Positions 7,737 to 18,443 are shown, numbered from the stretch's first letter. The stretch: 57,641 nucleotides of DNA from Xenorhabdus szentirmaii DSM 16338 (GCF_002632585.1 NZ_NIBV01000002.1:445726-503366), one strand, 5' to 3'. Notes: generated from the letters alone by a model not told the origin. Numbers and translations: made by a program.

Positions 7737-8435
7737 TTGGAGATATTAAGTGAATATGAATGGCAGGCAATTTTCCTGAGTTTAAAAATCTCAGGGATTG
7801 CGGTGTTATGCAGTCTGCCATTCGGGATCTTAATGGCATGGATGCTAGCCCGTTGCCAATTTTTTGGAAAATCCCTGCTCGATAGCCTTATTCATCTGCC
7901 ATTGGTATTGCCACCTGTGGTCGTCGGGTATTTATTACTTGTCAGTATGGGGCGCCGGGGTTTCATTGGCGAATTTCTTTATGGCTGGTTTGGGATTAGT
8001 TTTTCATTTAACTGGACAGGTGCGGCGTTGGCCTCGGCTATAGTGGCGTTTCCTTTAATGGTCAGGGCCATCCGTTTATCACTGGAAGCCATTGATCAGC
8101 GTCTGGAACAGGCAGCCCGAACATTGGGGGCGAATTCGCTTAAAGTCTTTTTTACCATCACATTGCCACTGTCCTTGCCGGGTATCATTGTCGGGGCAGT
8201 GTTGGCATTTGCCCGCTCATTGGGTGAGTTTGGCGCAACCATTACATTCGTGTCGAATATTCCGGGGGAAACCCGAACCATTCCCCTTGCCATGTACACA
8301 TTGATAGAGATGCCGGGAGCAGAAACCGCAGCAGCACGTTTATGTATCATTGCCATTGTATTGGCACTGATTTCGTTGATGCTTTCTGAATGGCTGACCC
8401 ATTGGGGAAGAAAACGTCTGGGGGCAGCATGTTAA
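7737..8435 (+). CDS. modB: ModB, molybdate ABC transporter permease
   Basis: Inner-membrane channel of the molybdate importer, 232 residues with about five membrane helices. The cytoplasmic EAA loop ([21 protein letters not shown]) that docks with ModC is clear, as is the stretch [19 protein letters not shown]. The likely start is the TTG at 7737, with TAGGA nine bases upstream overlapping the modA stop; no ATG or GTG in frame would retain the conserved N-terminal [12 protein letters not shown]. The end overlaps modC by seven bases, consistent with translational coupling. Confidence 0.94.
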   Translation: MEILSEYEWQAIFLSLKISGIAVLCSLPFGILMAWMLARCQFFGKSLLDSLIHLPLVLPPVVVGYLLLVSMGRRGFIGEFLYGWFGISFSFNWTGAALASAIVAFPLMVRAIRLSLEAIDQRLEQAARTLGANSLKVFFTITLPLSLPGIIVGAVLAFARSLGEFGATITFVSNIPGETRTIPLAMYTLIEMPGAETAAARLCIIAIVLALISLMLSEWLTHWGRKRLGAAC

Positions 8436-9493
8436 CATTGGATTTTGAACAACGATTGGGTGATCTGTATATGCAGATTGATACCACGTTATCGTCAGAA
8501 AGCATTACGGCCATATTTGGCCTTTCTGGTGCAGGAAAAACCTCACTGATTAACGTGATTGCGGGACTGACTCGTCCACAAAAAGGCCGGATCGTTTTAA
8601 ATGATCGGACCTTGGTGGATGTAGAGCAGAAAATCTTTTTGCCGCCTGAAAAACGCCGTATTGGTTATGTTTTTCAGGATGCCCGACTTTTCCCGCATTA
8701 CCGTGTGAAAGGCAACTTACAGTATGGCATAGCTCCCGAAATGAAACCCCAGTTTGATAACATTATTGGCTTGCTGGGGATTGAGCACTTACTTTCGCGT
8801 TTCCCTGTGACATTATCAGGCGGGGAAAAACAACGGGTCGCGATTGGCCGGGCTTTACTGACTGCCCCTGAAGTTCTGCTTATGGATGAACCACTGGCTT
8901 CACTGGATCTACCGCGAAAACGTGAATTGTTGCCTTATCTCGAAAAACTGTCGGAAGACGTTAAAATTCCGATATTGTATGTCAGCCACAGTTTGGATGA
9001 GATCTTGCACTTAGCTGATAACGTCATTGTCATGGATAAAGGCAAGGTCAAAGCAACAGGAACATTGGAAGAGGTCTGGTCAAGCAGCGTACTGCGACCC
9101 TGGCTACAAAAAGAAAGTCTGAGCAGTATACTTAACGTCACTGTTGTCGAGCATCACCATCGCTATCAAATGACAGCCGTTGCGGCAGCTGATAAAGCCC
9201 TTTGGTTACCTAAAATTAATGCGGCTTCGGGAACTGACTTGCATATTCGCATTGACGCATCGGATGTTTCTTTAGTTCTGGAGCCGCCGAAATCCAGCAG
9301 TATCCGTAACACCCTGCAAGTAAAAGTGGTTGAGTTTTTTGAAGATGATGATCAGGTTGATGTTAAGCTGGCTTTGGGTGAGCATTTTCTATGGTCAAGG
9401 ATTACTCCTTGGGCGCGTGAGGACCTTAATTTGCGAGTAGGTCAATGGCTATACGCTCAGATAAAAAGCATTTCGCTCAACCGCCATCTGTAA
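8429..9493 (+). CDS. modC: ModC, molybdate importer ATPase
   Basis: ATP-hydrolysing subunit of the molybdate importer, 354 residues. Walker [11 protein letters not shown], signature [16 protein letters not shown] and Walker [13 protein letters not shown] are followed by the switch histidine in YVSHSLDEI. The C-terminal third is a TOBE/molybdate-binding domain (about residues 290-354) that in the family senses oxyanion. The start ATG at 8429 lies inside the end of modB and matches the family start MLTLDF; a longer open frame back to 8390 is only the modB overlap. No clear hairpin terminator follows. Confidence 0.95.
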   Translation: MLTLDFEQRLGDLYMQIDTTLSSESITAIFGLSGAGKTSLINVIAGLTRPQKGRIVLNDRTLVDVEQKIFLPPEKRRIGYVFQDARLFPHYRVKGNLQYGIAPEMKPQFDNIIGLLGIEHLLSRFPVTLSGGEKQRVAIGRALLTAPEVLLMDEPLASLDLPRKRELLPYLEKLSEDVKIPILYVSHSLDEILHLADNVIVMDKGKVKATGTLEEVWSSSVLRPWLQKESLSSILNVTVVEHHHRYQMTAVAAADKALWLPKINAASGTDLHIRIDASDVSLVLEPPKSSSIRNTLQVKVVEFFEDDDQVDVKLALGEHFLWSRITPWAREDLNLRVGQWLYAQIKSISLNRHL

Positions 9494-9544
9494 CGCATGA
9501 TGCAACGTTTTTACAGGATATAAACAGGCGTACTGGGAGCAAAT

Positions 9545-9654
9545 TATACCCAATGGATTTCAAGACAGCGCTCATTTGCTGATAAAACGGTGCTTGGTGT
9601 ATGGCTGCAAAAATAAAAGCCAACAAAGCGCCAACTTGAAAGACTCTGGGTATA
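9545..9654. repeat. palindromic element, TATACCC...GGGTATA family
   Basis: Begins TATACCCAATGGATTTCAAG and ends ACTTGAAAGACTCTGGGTATA, so the ends are imperfect inverted repeats. A second GGGTATA follows at 9662-9668. It sits in the gap between the converging modC and ybhA. Members of the same family are marked elsewhere in this window. Confidence 0.65.
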
Positions 9655-9714
9655 AGGCGTTGGGTATAATAAAACGAATAACCGATCCCTGCTCCCTTGC
9701 AAGGATTCAAACAA

Positions 9715-10530
9715 TCACAGTACGTATTGTCGAATGATTTCAGCGATGCCGGGTTGGGTATTATCTTGAATGACAATATCAGCCCGCTCTTTAACGGCAT
9801 CAACACCATTTCCCATCGCAACCCCCAGTCCTGCGGTTTCCAGCATACTGAGATCATTATGATTATCACCAAAAGCAATGACATCTTTCATGCTCATGCC
9901 CTGAGATTCTACCCATTGCTGTAAACGCATACCTTTGCTATTGCCTTTCTTGGTGATATCAACTTGATCAAACCATGACCATTCACACTCAAGGCCCACA
10001 TTCTCTTCAATCTGCTCGCTGAGCTTTCGTAATTTCACCAAATTGGGTGAGCTGGTGGCAAATTTCCAAATAAAATTCACGTTATGGATAGCTTCTTCAA
10101 AGTTTCTGATTTGCTGTAGATTGGGACGCTGGTGTACAGGCAAAGAATCTGACCATGCAAGGGTGCGGGTTACTGTATGTGGGTGCTCATATAAAATGGC
10201 TTCATCTACATACATTAAATGCTGAATTTCAGCATCTTGCATATAAGTAAGTGCCTGAGAAGCCTCCAGGGGAGGGAGGGGATCAGAAGCCAATACTTTC
10301 TTTGCCCTAAAGTCATATGAATAAGTTCCATTGCAGCAAATTGCAGGGGTATCGAGTTGCAGGGCTTGATAGAAAGGATGGATGGCGACATGATGTCGAC
10401 CTGTCACAATTAAAATTTTAATACCCGATTGGCGTGCTTCATGTAGGGCGGACAGTGATTCTGGCAAAATATGTTTTTGTGGATCGAGAAGCGTTCCATC
10501 TAGATCCAACGCGATAACGCGGTATGACAT
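9715..10530 (-). CDS. ybhA: YbhA, HAD-family Cof-type phosphatase (pyridoxal phosphate phosphatase)
   Basis: Cytoplasmic HAD hydrolase of 271 residues. Motif I is ALDLDGTLLD (Asp9 and Asp11 nucleophile/acid), motif II TGRHH, and motifs III/IV are the lysine region plus FGDNHNDLSML. The stretch HHVAIHPFYQAL followed by AICCNGTYSYD and ECEWSWFDQVDI matches E. coli YbhA, which dephosphorylates pyridoxal 5'-phosphate and some sugar phosphates. It is transcribed divergently from pgl across about 150 bases. Confidence 0.92.
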   Translation of the reverse strand: MSYRVIALDLDGTLLDPQKHILPESLSALHEARQSGIKILIVTGRHHVAIHPFYQALQLDTPAICCNGTYSYDFRAKKVLASDPLPPLEASQALTYMQDAEIQHLMYVDEAILYEHPHTVTRTLAWSDSLPVHQRPNLQQIRNFEEAIHNVNFIWKFATSSPNLVKLRKLSEQIEENVGLECEWSWFDQVDITKKGNSKGMRLQQWVESQGMSMKDVIAFGDNHNDLSMLETAGLGVAMGNGVDAVKERADIVIQDNTQPGIAEIIRQYVL

Positions 10531-10679
10531 GAATTGGCCTCTATGATTGTCTGTGATTTAAACAAAGATTATACAGTAGTTGAAAATAGTTAAACCTTCT
10601 AGTGAGGAGTTTAGCAGACGACCTTGGTCAAAGATCGTTATAGCTCAATGAAATGACAATGAAGTATTAAGGAGAGAAA

Positions 10680-11666
10680 ATGAAACAAGTGGTGTATACA
10701 GCCAGCCCGAACAGCCGTCAGATCCACGTGTGGTCGCTCAATGTTGCAGGAGAGCTTTCATTGCTCCAGACCGTGAATGTACCGGGTGAAGTGCAACCTA
10801 TGGTCGTCAATCCTGATGGCAGGCACTTATATGTGGGAATACGCCCTCAATTCAGCATCGTGACTTATGCCATTGGTGAAGACGGGTGTCTTGAAGAGCG
10901 GGCCATTTCACCATTGCCGGGAAGCCCAACCCATATATCAACAGACAGAGCAGGGCATTTTTTATTTTCCGCATCTTACAGCTTCAATAACCTGAGTGTT
11001 CACCCCATTGACGAAAACGGCGTTGCCGGGGCACCAATGCAAATTGTCGAAGGGTTGCAAGCTCCGCATTCTGCCAATATTGATCGGGATAATCATCAAT
11101 TGCTGGTTCCGTGCCTGAAAGAAGACCACATCCGTATTTTCAATTTGGATAAGCAAGGATACCTGACCGAAAACAGAGCCGATGAAATCACGGCAGCAGC
11201 AGGTGCTGGCCCGCGACATATGGCATTTCATCCGGAAAAACAGGCGATTTACTGCATTAATGAGCTGGATTCAACGGTTGATGTGCTGCGTAAATGGGAG
11301 AAATATCGCATTGTGCAGTCCGTTGATTCATTATCCACAGATTTTTCCGGTACTCGTTGGTCGGCAGATATTCACATTACGCCAGATGGCTGCCACCTTT
11401 ATACCAGCGAGCGTTCAGAAAGTGTGATAAGCCACTTCACCGTATCAGAAGATGGTTATCATCTGACATTGGCGGGACACTATGCAACGGAAACTCAACC
11501 CCGTGGCTTTGCCATCGATCACAGTGGCAATTTCCTGATTGCATCAGGGCAGAAATCAGATCATATTTCAGTATCCCGCATTGATTCATATTCAGGAAAA
11601 CTGACCCAACTTGCACGTTATCCGGTTGGTAAAGCCCCGATGTGGGTTACGGTATTGGCATTATAA
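10680..11666 (+). CDS. pgl: 6-phosphogluconolactonase, seven-bladed propeller type
   Basis: Hydrolyses 6-phosphogluconolactone to 6-phosphogluconate in the oxidative pentose phosphate pathway. The 328-residue protein is of the YbhE/lactonase beta-propeller type and not the NagB-like type. Repeated blade motifs are visible, such as [37 protein letters not shown] and [20 protein letters not shown], and line up with E. coli Pgl throughout. AAGGAGAG gives a strong ribosome site eight bases before the ATG. A GC-rich hairpin follows the stop. Confidence 0.95.
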   Translation: MKQVVYTASPNSRQIHVWSLNVAGELSLLQTVNVPGEVQPMVVNPDGRHLYVGIRPQFSIVTYAIGEDGCLEERAISPLPGSPTHISTDRAGHFLFSASYSFNNLSVHPIDENGVAGAPMQIVEGLQAPHSANIDRDNHQLLVPCLKEDHIRIFNLDKQGYLTENRADEITAAAGAGPRHMAFHPEKQAIYCINELDSTVDVLRKWEKYRIVQSVDSLSTDFSGTRWSADIHITPDGCHLYTSERSESVISHFTVSEDGYHLTLAGHYATETQPRGFAIDHSGNFLIASGQKSDHISVSRIDSYSGKLTQLARYPVGKAPMWVTVLAL

Positions 11667-11672
11667 ATTTGG

Positions 11673-11694
11673 GCCGCGCTATTTTGGGCGCGGC
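11673..11694 (+). terminator. terminator hairpin after pgl
   Basis: GCCGCGC (11673-11679) pairs with GCGCGGC (11688-11694) around an eight-base loop, directly after the pgl stop. The downstream T content is low. Confidence 0.6.
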
Positions 11695-11746
11695 AATTTG
11701 AAAGATGATCGGTATATTTATTGAGTACATCAACCCAGCCATAAAT

Positions 11747-11809
11747 TATACCTGTCGTTTTTCAGGTTGCTTACCATTGTGCCACATCCTGAAATCCATA
11801 AAGTATATA
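11747..11809. repeat. short palindromic element with TATACC/GTATATA ends
   Basis: Runs from TATACC to GTATATA. It contains TGTCGTTTTTCAGGTTGC (11753-11770), an 18-base string repeated exactly at 30294-30311. Confidence 0.5.
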
Positions 11810-11882
11810 ACTGGGTTTCTGGTTCTTTGCCACAGAATGACAATTTAAAAATGATTAGATATTAAATAAAAACAGCCGGAGA

Positions 11883-12455
11883 TCAGACTAAATTAAAAGA
11901 GCCTACACCGGAAAGAACAATCGGATAGTTGACGATTAAATTACTCTGATACATGGAAACCAAATCGCCAACATAAACATTTCCTCTGTAAATGCGCAAA
12001 ATAACATTTTTAGGATTTATAATAAGCTGGAAGTTCAATTGAACATTCATAATGGTGTAAGGATGTCTGACTATTCCGCCAAGATGAATATTATTAAAAT
12101 TCAATTGGGGAAGGTTATAGCCTCCGTAAACATAACCATGGAAATTAGTTCTTCTTCCTGTATAAGGTTCATGCCCGATGAGTGCATTAAAAGATGATAT
12201 CTGGACAAAGGGATAATGACCATGTTGATAGTAGGTATGAATATTAAAATGCCCACTGACAAACTCCGTTTGCCTCAATGGTGGAATGACAGCTGAGTCT
12301 GGCTGTAGATTTTCTGAAAAAAGCGGGGCCAGTTCAGGTTTTTCTTTTGCAAGCGCTTCGTAATGAGCGATTTCTTGCTCATAGTTATTTTTAGATATTT
12401 CAAATAGAGTTTGCAGTTCTTCATTAGCAGGCGTGACTAAATTTTCATTATTCAT
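11883..12455 (-). CDS. uncharacterised protein, possible VapA/VapB-like fold
   Basis: A 190-residue protein without signal peptide or membrane segment. The first about 75 residues are polar and probably helical (acidic, with KEKPELAPLF). The last about 120 residues are rich in Gly, Tyr, Asn and beta-formers: FNIHTYYQHGHY, GYVYGGYNLPQL, LRIYRGNVYVGDLV and a final SGVGSFNLV. The pattern of a glycine-rich strand, an R-G-x-x-x-G-D/G turn and a terminal GVG loosely resembles the Rhodococcus VapA barrel, but this is pattern memory and not proof. The gene is AT-rich, lies alone between pgl and bioA where E. coli has unrelated genes, and has an AGAGG ribosome site, so it is probably acquired and expressed. 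Confidence 0.6.
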   Translation of the reverse strand: MNNENLVTPANEELQTLFEISKNNYEQEIAHYEALAKEKPELAPLFSENLQPDSAVIPPLRQTEFVSGHFNIHTYYQHGHYPFVQISSFNALIGHEPYTGRRTNFHGYVYGGYNLPQLNFNNIHLGGIVRHPYTIMNVQLNFQLIINPKNVILRIYRGNVYVGDLVSMYQSNLIVNYPIVLSGVGSFNLV

Positions 12456-12805
12456 AATAAATACCTCTTTATTTTCATGGATGTGATTTTATTTTGATGA
12501 ACGTGGTTTTCACAATGAATATATCAGGAAATAGAATTTAAAATCTCTGTAATTGTTGGCTAATGTTTATCAGTGATTGATTTATTAAAGTCTTCTCATA
12601 TTCTTTCATTTTTTATCAGAAATTGATTTTTAAAAGCTTTTTTGATTTTATTTTTTTTCAGTGAAAGTTTGGGTTCAACGCATTTTCTATCTTGATAAAT
12701 GTTTCTTGTGATATTTATTTTATAAGAATGATATATTTTTGTGATGGTGGGGTTTTATCAATTGTTTTATATATTTCTTATGGTTTTTTTGAATGGAAAA
12801 ATAAC
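12456..12805. other. AT-rich intergenic stretch, no gene seen
   Basis: Between the start of the minus-strand 190-residue gene and the bioA terminator lie about 350 AT-rich bases. They should hold the promoter of the 190-residue gene. The one plus-strand frame (12692-12877) runs into the antisense of bioA and lacks a ribosome site. Confidence 0.4.
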
Positions 12806-12830
12806 AGCCAGCACATAATGTATGCTGGCT
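12806..12830 (-). terminator. bioA intrinsic terminator
   Basis: AGCCAGCA/TGCTGGCT stem, nine-base loop. On the minus strand the stem is followed by GTTATTTTTCC, a usable U-tract, starting nine bases after the bioA stop. Confidence 0.8.
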
Positions 12831-12838
12831 GCCATTAT

Positions 12839-14107
12839 TTAATTTATGGTACTGACAATCGAATTTGTCAATGTTGATAACTGCTCAGGTTGAATAATAT
12901 AAGGTGGCATCAAATAAATTAACCGCCCAAATGGCCTGATCCAAACTCCTTGTTGGACAAAATGACGTTGCAATTCCGCAACATTGACAACTTGTTTCAT
13001 TTCTACAACACCAATAGCCCCCAATATCCGGACATCTGCAATGGCATCGTGTGCTTTGAGGGGGAGCAATTCCGTTTTTAACTGAGTTTCAATTGAATGA
13101 ATATGTTGTTGCCATGGACTGTCAGAAAGCAGTTTCAGGCTGGCACTGGCGACGGCACAAGCCAGGGGATTTCCCATAAAAGTGGGGCCATGCATAAAAC
13201 AACCTGCTTCTCCCTGACTAATCGTTTCCGCCACGTGGCGGGTAGTGATTGTTGCCGATAACGTCATGTATCCCCCCGTCAACGCCTTGCCTAAACAGAG
13301 TATGTCAGGTTCGATTTGTGCATGTTCACAGGCAAACAGTTTACCGGTTCTGCCGAATCCGGTGGCAATCTCATCCGCAATGAGCAAAAGCTGATATTCA
13401 TCACAGAGTTGACGAACCTGCCGCAGGTATTCGGGATGGTAAATCCGCATTCCACCGGCACCTTGCACAATCGGCTCAAGAACAACGGCGGCGATTTCAC
13501 CATGATATTGCAATAAGAGTCGTTTAAAAGAGGTGATATCTTCTGGCCGCCATTCATCACCAAACTGACACTGTGGCGCATCTGCAAACAGATGATTTGG
13601 CAGATAACCGTTATACAGGCTATGCATGGAATTATCAGGATCACAGACAGACATGGCGCCAAATGTATCACCATGATAGCCATGGCGCAGGGTCAGAAAA
13701 CGTTGGCGTTTTTCTCCTCTGGATTGCCAATATTGCAATGCCATTTTTAAGGCAACTTCGACTGCCACAGAGCCGGAATCAGCTAAGAACACACATTCCA
13801 GTGAATCAGGCGTCATGGCCACTAACTGTTTACACAGTTCAACGGCTGGAGGATGGGTGATCCCGCCAAACATGACATGGGACATTTTGTCGATCTGTGA
13901 TTTTGCTGCTTCATTAAGCACGGGATGATTGTAACCGTGAATTGCAGCCCACCATGAAGACATACCATCAATGAGTTTACGCCCGTCTGGCAAAACCAGA
14001 TCTACCCCTGTCGCTGATACGACAGGATAAGTGGGAAGAGGCCGGGTCATGGATGTATAGGGATGCCAAATGTGGCGCATGTCAAATTCAATATCGGAAG
14101 AGTCCAT
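12839..14107 (-). CDS. bioA: BioA, adenosylmethionine-8-amino-7-oxononanoate aminotransferase
   Basis: PLP enzyme that converts KAPA to DAPA with S-adenosylmethionine as amino donor, the antepenultimate step of biotin synthesis. The 422-residue protein has the class-III aminotransferase blocks: [52 protein letters not shown] and the PLP lysine in [10 protein letters not shown]. The start fits E. coli BioA, but the ATG has no clear Shine-Dalgarno and lies only about ten bases from the bio operator, so its leader must be very short. Divergent from bioBFCD and under shared BirA control. Confidence 0.96.
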   Translation of the reverse strand: MDSSDIEFDMRHIWHPYTSMTRPLPTYPVVSATGVDLVLPDGRKLIDGMSSWWAAIHGYNHPVLNEAAKSQIDKMSHVMFGGITHPPAVELCKQLVAMTPDSLECVFLADSGSVAVEVALKMALQYWQSRGEKRQRFLTLRHGYHGDTFGAMSVCDPDNSMHSLYNGYLPNHLFADAPQCQFGDEWRPEDITSFKRLLLQYHGEIAAVVLEPIVQGAGGMRIYHPEYLRQVRQLCDEYQLLLIADEIATGFGRTGKLFACEHAQIEPDILCLGKALTGGYMTLSATITTRHVAETISQGEAGCFMHGPTFMGNPLACAVASASLKLLSDSPWQQHIHSIETQLKTELLPLKAHDAIADVRILGAIGVVEMKQVVNVAELQRHFVQQGVWIRPFGRLIYLMPPYIIQPEQLSTLTNSIVSTIN

Positions 14108-14117
14108 GATAAATTTA

Positions 14118-14151
14118 TTGTAAACCTTTATGAGTTCATTTTGGTTGACAT
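14118..14151. promoter_or_regulatory. BirA (biotin repressor) operator between bioA and bioB
   Basis: TTGTAAACC (14118-14126) and GGTTGACAT (14143-14151) flank a 16-base spacer, the spacing of the E. coli bio operator (TTGTAAACC-N16-GGTTTACAA). The right half differs at two positions. BirA with biotinyl-AMP would bind here and repress both divergent transcripts. Confidence 0.88.
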
Positions 14152-14203
14152 GATAACGGCGTTATTTAAACTGACAACATTTTTTCACATTGGAGATGTT
14201 ATT

Positions 14204-15244
14204 GTGAGCGAGCGTCAACAATGGACTATCAAACAGGCACAGGAATTGTTTGATAAGCCTTTTTTCGAATTATTGTTTCAGGCCCAGCAGGTACACCGTG
14301 AACATTTTGATCCACAGCAAGTACAAGTCAGTACATTGCTTTCAATAAAAACGGGGGCCTGTCCGGAAGATTGTAAATATTGTCCGCAAAGTTCCCGCTA
14401 TAAAACGGGGTTAGAAAAAGAACGCTTAATGGAAGTAGAACAGGTCATTGAGTCAGCACGCAAAGCGAAGAATGCAGGTTCAACCCGCTTTTGTATGGGC
14501 GCAGCCTGGAAGAACCCGCATGAACGTGATATGCCATATCTGGAAAAAATGGTCAAAGAAGTCAAAGCGTTGGGGCTGGAAACCTGCATGACTCTGGGAA
14601 TGCTGAATCAATCTCAGGCTGAGCGTTTGGCCGAGGCTGGGCTGGATTATTACAATCATAATCTGGATACCTCACCGGAATTTTACGGCAATATCATCAC
14701 TACCCGCAGTTATCAGGATCGGCTGGATACATTGGGCAATGTTCGGGATGCGGGAATTAAAGTCTGCTCGGGTGGCATCGTCGGTTTGGGTGAACAAATT
14801 CGTGACCGTGCGGCGCTGTTGGTGCAACTGGCGAATTTGCCAAAGCCCCCGGAAAGTGTGCCCATCAACATGCTGGTCAAAGTCAAAGGGACACCGTTGG
14901 AAAATAATGACGATGTAGATCCTTTTGATTTCATTCGCACTATTGCTGTCGCCCGGATCATGATGCCCAAATCCCATGTCCGTTTATCTGCGGGGCGTGA
15001 GCAGATGAATGAACAGACTCAGGCCATGTGTTTTATGGCCGGGGCCAATTCCATTTTCTACGGTTGTAAGTTATTGACGACCCCCAATCCGGATGAAGAT
15101 AAAGATTTACAGTTATTCCGCCGTCTGGGGATCAACCCTCAGCAGACAAAGACAGCATTTGGTGACAATCAACAGCAACAGAACCTGACAGAAGCCATTC
15201 TTCATCATACTGATGACGAACAGTTCTATAATGCGGCAATATGA
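14204..15244 (+). CDS. bioB: BioB, biotin synthase
   Basis: Radical-SAM enzyme inserting sulfur into dethiobiotin. With the GTG start at 14204 the protein is 346 residues, the same as E. coli, and the radical-SAM cysteines fall at 53, 57 and 60 (CPEDCKYC). Other conserved parts are [22 protein letters not shown] and RLSAGREQM (with the arginine that ligates the auxiliary cluster). The GTG follows TTGGAGATG; the frame stays open upstream as far as 14063, but that would run through the operator and into bioA. Stop overlaps the bioF start. Confidence 0.96.
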   Translation: MSERQQWTIKQAQELFDKPFFELLFQAQQVHREHFDPQQVQVSTLLSIKTGACPEDCKYCPQSSRYKTGLEKERLMEVEQVIESARKAKNAGSTRFCMGAAWKNPHERDMPYLEKMVKEVKALGLETCMTLGMLNQSQAERLAEAGLDYYNHNLDTSPEFYGNIITTRSYQDRLDTLGNVRDAGIKVCSGGIVGLGEQIRDRAALLVQLANLPKPPESVPINMLVKVKGTPLENNDDVDPFDFIRTIAVARIMMPKSHVRLSAGREQMNEQTQAMCFMAGANSIFYGCKLLTTPNPDEDKDLQLFRRLGINPQQTKTAFGDNQQQQNLTEAILHHTDDEQFYNAAI

Positions 15245-16395
15245 TGAATTGGTCCGACTCTCTCTCTCGACGTTTGGCCGAACGTCGGGGAACTTCACTC
15301 TGGCGTAGCAGACAAGTCCATCAGGGAACTGATGGGCGTTTGTTGTCGGCACCAGAGGGGCAGTATTTAAATTTTTCCAGCAATGATTATCTTGGATTGA
15401 GCCGGCATCCCGAGATTATTGCCGCATGGCAACAAGGTGCAGGGCAATATGGTGTGGGAAGTGGGGGGTCAGGGCATGTGACCGGCTATACAACGGCACA
15501 TTATTTGCTGGAACAGCAACTGGCGGAATGGCTGGAATATCCCCGGGCTTTACTCTTCATTTCTGGTTATGCGGCTAATCAGGGAGTCATTGCAGCCCTG
15601 ATGGAGAAAGATGACCGCATCATTGCGGATCGCCTCAGCCATGCTTCACTGATGGAAGCCGCCATGCACTCTCCGGCACAATTCAGACGTTTTCTGCATA
15701 ATGACAGCGGTTCTTTGCGGCAGCATTTGGCAAAGGCGTGTGCTGGAAAAACGCTGGTGGTGACTGAGGGTGTTTTTAGCATGGATGGGGATTGCGCGCC
15801 TCTTGAGGCAATTGCGCAACAGGCAAAAATCACAAAAAGCGGATTGATGGTGGATGATGCTCATGGCATCGGCATTATGGGTGATGAAGGACGCGGAAGT
15901 TGTTGGGCGCAAAACGTCAAACCAGAGATTCTGGTTGTTACGTTTGGTAAAGCATTCGGATTGAGTGGTGCGGCTGTTTTGTGTAATGAGCAAACAGCAG
16001 AGTATTTGATCCAATATGCCCGTCATTTGATTTACAGCACGACAATGCCCGCCGCTCAGGCGGTTGCGCTCTCTGAAGCAGTGCGGCAGGTCAGGGCGGG
16101 AAATGCACTGCGCAACGCACTGCAAAATAATATTCGCTATTTCCGCCATGAAGCCCAGCATCTTCCTTTTGAATTGATGGCGTCAGAAACGGCGATCCAG
16201 CCGTTAATCATCGGGGATAATGCACGTTGCATTGCCCTATCTCATTCGCTTAAACAGAAACGAGTCTGGGTCAAGGCGATACTCCCCCCGACCGTTCCTT
16301 CTGATAGTGCTCGCCTGCGCATTACGCTGACCGCAAGCCACACAAAACAGGATATTGATGCACTGTTGGAGGCGCTCGATGGATCTGACTGTTAA
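15241..16395 (+). CDS. bioF: BioF, 8-amino-7-oxononanoate synthase
   Basis: PLP enzyme that condenses pimeloyl-ACP with alanine to KAPA. 384 residues. Landmarks are [44 protein letters not shown] and the PLP lysine in [16 protein letters not shown]. The ATG at 15241 overlaps the bioB stop in an ATGA arrangement; a second ATG at 15244 is equally possible. Coupled within the bioBFCD operon. Confidence 0.95.
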   Translation: MMNWSDSLSRRLAERRGTSLWRSRQVHQGTDGRLLSAPEGQYLNFSSNDYLGLSRHPEIIAAWQQGAGQYGVGSGGSGHVTGYTTAHYLLEQQLAEWLEYPRALLFISGYAANQGVIAALMEKDDRIIADRLSHASLMEAAMHSPAQFRRFLHNDSGSLRQHLAKACAGKTLVVTEGVFSMDGDCAPLEAIAQQAKITKSGLMVDDAHGIGIMGDEGRGSCWAQNVKPEILVVTFGKAFGLSGAAVLCNEQTAEYLIQYARHLIYSTTMPAAQAVALSEAVRQVRAGNALRNALQNNIRYFRHEAQHLPFELMASETAIQPLIIGDNARCIALSHSLKQKRVWVKAILPPTVPSDSARLRITLTASHTKQDIDALLEALDGSDC

Positions 16396-17152
16396 ATCTG
16401 TGGATAAACAAGCGATTGCCAATGCTTTTGGTCGTGCGGCATCCAAATATGACTCTGTGGCTAAATTACAACAGCAAACAGGTGAATATCTGATGGAGTT
16501 GGCTCAGGCGGAAGATATCGGTAATCGGGTATTGGATGCTGGGTGTGGCACAGGCTCTTTTAGTGCCCGTTGGAAATGTCAGGGTAAGCAAGTGATTGCA
16601 CTGGATTTGGCGGAGGGGATGTTAAGGCATGCTCAGGAGCAACACGCCGCCGATTACTATCTGCAAGGGGATATGGAGCATTTGGGATTGGCTGAGAATA
16701 GCATGGATCTCTGCTTCAGTAACTTGGCTGTCCAGTGGTGCAACGATTTGCCTTCTGCAATACAGGAGTTTTACCGTGTTACCCGTCCGGGTGGCCTGAT
16801 TGTGTTCTCTACTCTTGCTCAGGGGTCATTGCATGAGCTGAAAACCGCATGGGAACAGGTGGATGATTATCAGCACATCAATCAATTTTTGCCCATGCAA
16901 ACCATTCTGCAAGCCTGTACGCCTTATCGCCATAAGCTCATAACCCGGCAATATTGCCAGTATTATCCGCAGCTTTTGCCTTTGCTGAATTCCCTGAAAG
17001 GGATCGGGGCGACACACCTTCACCATGGCCGGCAGAGAGGATTGATGACACGAAAACGCCTGAGTGCCCTTGCTGAGGCATATCCACGTAATAACGGGAG
17101 TTTTTCATTAAGCTATCAGATTGTTTTTGGAGTTATTGACTGTGATAAATAA
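16379..17152 (+). CDS. bioC: BioC, malonyl-ACP O-methyltransferase
   Basis: SAM-dependent methyltransferase that caps the malonyl thioester so that fatty-acid synthesis can build pimeloyl-ACP. 257 residues from the ATG at 16379, which lies inside the end of bioF and follows GGAGG. The start of the enzyme, [16 protein letters not shown], matches the family; the SAM site [15 protein letters not shown] and the [11 protein letters not shown] block are clear, and [13 protein letters not shown] is a BioC hallmark. The pimeloyl-ACP esterase BioH is not in this window. Confidence 0.95.
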   Translation: MDLTVKSVDKQAIANAFGRAASKYDSVAKLQQQTGEYLMELAQAEDIGNRVLDAGCGTGSFSARWKCQGKQVIALDLAEGMLRHAQEQHAADYYLQGDMEHLGLAENSMDLCFSNLAVQWCNDLPSAIQEFYRVTRPGGLIVFSTLAQGSLHELKTAWEQVDDYQHINQFLPMQTILQACTPYRHKLITRQYCQYYPQLLPLLNSLKGIGATHLHHGRQRGLMTRKRLSALAEAYPRNNGSFSLSYQIVFGVIDCDK

Positions 17153-17837
17153 ATATTTTCTGACTGGAACCGATACTGAAGTAGGTAAAACAGTTGTGAG
17201 TTGTGCGTTATTGCAGGCTGCTAATAAAAAAGGCCATAAAACAGCCGGTTATAAACCCGTGGCATCGGGCAGCGAAATGACGGCAGAAGGGATACGTAAC
17301 GGTGATGCACTGGCCTTACAACGTAATAGCACTGTACCCCTGACTTATCAGGAAGTGAATCCATTGGCATTTGTTGAACCGACATCACCTCATATTGTGA
17401 GTGCCGAACTGAATCGACCCATTGATTTCCGGGTGTTATCAGAAGGGTTGACGGCGTTGGCAGAAAAATCTGATTGGATTTTGGTTGAAGGTGCAGGGGG
17501 TTGGTACACACCGCTATCGGAAAAGACGACTTTTGCTGATTGGGTGGTTCAGGAAAAGCTTCCTGTGATTTTAACCGTGGGTATCAAATTAGGCTGCATT
17601 AATCACGCTGTGTTGACGGCAAAAGCGGTTCAATATGCCGGGTTGAAATTGGTGGGTTGGGTTGCCAATGAAGTAGAGCCTGCGGGAAAACGGCAAGCTG
17701 AATATTTGGAGACGCTAACGCGTATGCTGCCAGCGCCTTTATTGGGGGTTATCCCTCATTTGCAAGCATTGCATGACCATGATGCACACAATGATAATAT
17801 AGGGAAATATATCAATCTTAATTCATTGGTTAATTAA
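17142..17837 (+). CDS. bioD: BioD, dethiobiotin synthetase
   Basis: ATP-dependent carboxylase that forms the ureido ring of dethiobiotin. 231 residues from the GTG at 17142, preceded by TTTTGGAG and overlapping the bioC stop by 11 bases. The P-loop is TGTDTEVGKTVVSCALLQA; AGYKPVASGSE, EPTSPHI and VEGAGGWYTPLS are standard. Last gene of the operon; no strong hairpin terminator is seen after it. Confidence 0.95.
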   Translation: MINKYFLTGTDTEVGKTVVSCALLQAANKKGHKTAGYKPVASGSEMTAEGIRNGDALALQRNSTVPLTYQEVNPLAFVEPTSPHIVSAELNRPIDFRVLSEGLTALAEKSDWILVEGAGGWYTPLSEKTTFADWVVQEKLPVILTVGIKLGCINHAVLTAKAVQYAGLKLVGWVANEVEPAGKRQAEYLETLTRMLPAPLLGVIPHLQALHDHDAHNDNIGKYINLNSLVN

Positions 17838-18427
17838 TTGTTTACTTTGGATTAGTTAAAATAGTAACCCTAGGCAGCAGGGGGATCTATTCTTTTGGAT
17901 AAAAAATGTTTTTTTTCAACAATTATTGAGCCATTTTTAAACAAAAAATAATGCAAATTAACGTCAAAACAGGCTAAAAATGTTCTGTTATTGAAAAAAT
18001 CGTTGAATGAGGATAACTCTGCAACTTCCCATGTTCAATAGGATTTGTTGAGTTATCCACTATTCCTGTGGATAACCCTGTGCATTAGTTTTAGAAAAGT
18101 ATCCTCACGCAAGATGGCATGCGGCTTGCGCAAGATTTGTTGTTATTCTCTCCTTGGATATTTTATCTCGTTAAAACAATTCATTAGATAAAATCAATAT
18201 CTTTCTTCATCCCTGAGTGATTCAGTGCCTTATCATTTCAGTGGCTAATACAAAAATAGGAAAAAGCAAATTTATGGTCTGGGGATAAAAATAGCCACTG
18301 TTATTATTGTCAATGTTAATTAAAAGTTAATAACTTTATGTGTTGGGTACAGTTCTTCTGTTTGAAGTAATCTCATTCTTTGTTTATAAAATAAAAACAC
18401 GATGAATTTTACCTGCATCACTTGAAG
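17838..18427. other. long bioD-uvrB intergenic region with DnaA boxes
   Basis: About 590 AT-rich bases without a plausible gene. It contains a pair of DnaA-box-like sites in inverted orientation, TTATCCACT (18053-18061) and the perfect TGTGGATAA (18067-18075), six bases apart. DnaA boxes in the uvrB promoter region are known in E. coli. Several AT-rich promoter-like segments are present but cannot be assigned by eye. Confidence 0.55.
18053..18075. promoter_or_regulatory. inverted pair of DnaA boxes
   Basis: TTATCCACT and TGTGGATAA (reverse complement of consensus TTATCCACA) form an inverted repeat with a six-base spacer. Likely a DnaA binding site affecting the distal uvrB promoter. Confidence 0.65.
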
Positions 18428-18443
18428 CTGTTTTTTTATCCAG
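18428..18443 (+). promoter_or_regulatory. LexA (SOS) box of uvrB
   Basis: CTGTTTTTTTATCCAG matches the E. coli uvrB SOS box as I recall it. It lies about 45 bases before the uvrB start and overlaps a plausible -10 (TATCAT). Confidence 0.9.

Noticed and set aside
14063..14203. Longer BioB start
   Set aside because: It would run through the BirA operator and the bioA start; the GTG at 14204 gives the exact family length and has GGAG before it.
18053..18075. Replication origin
   Set aside because: Two DnaA boxes alone without an AT-rich unwinding element, GATC clusters or origin-type neighbours are better explained as a uvrB control site.
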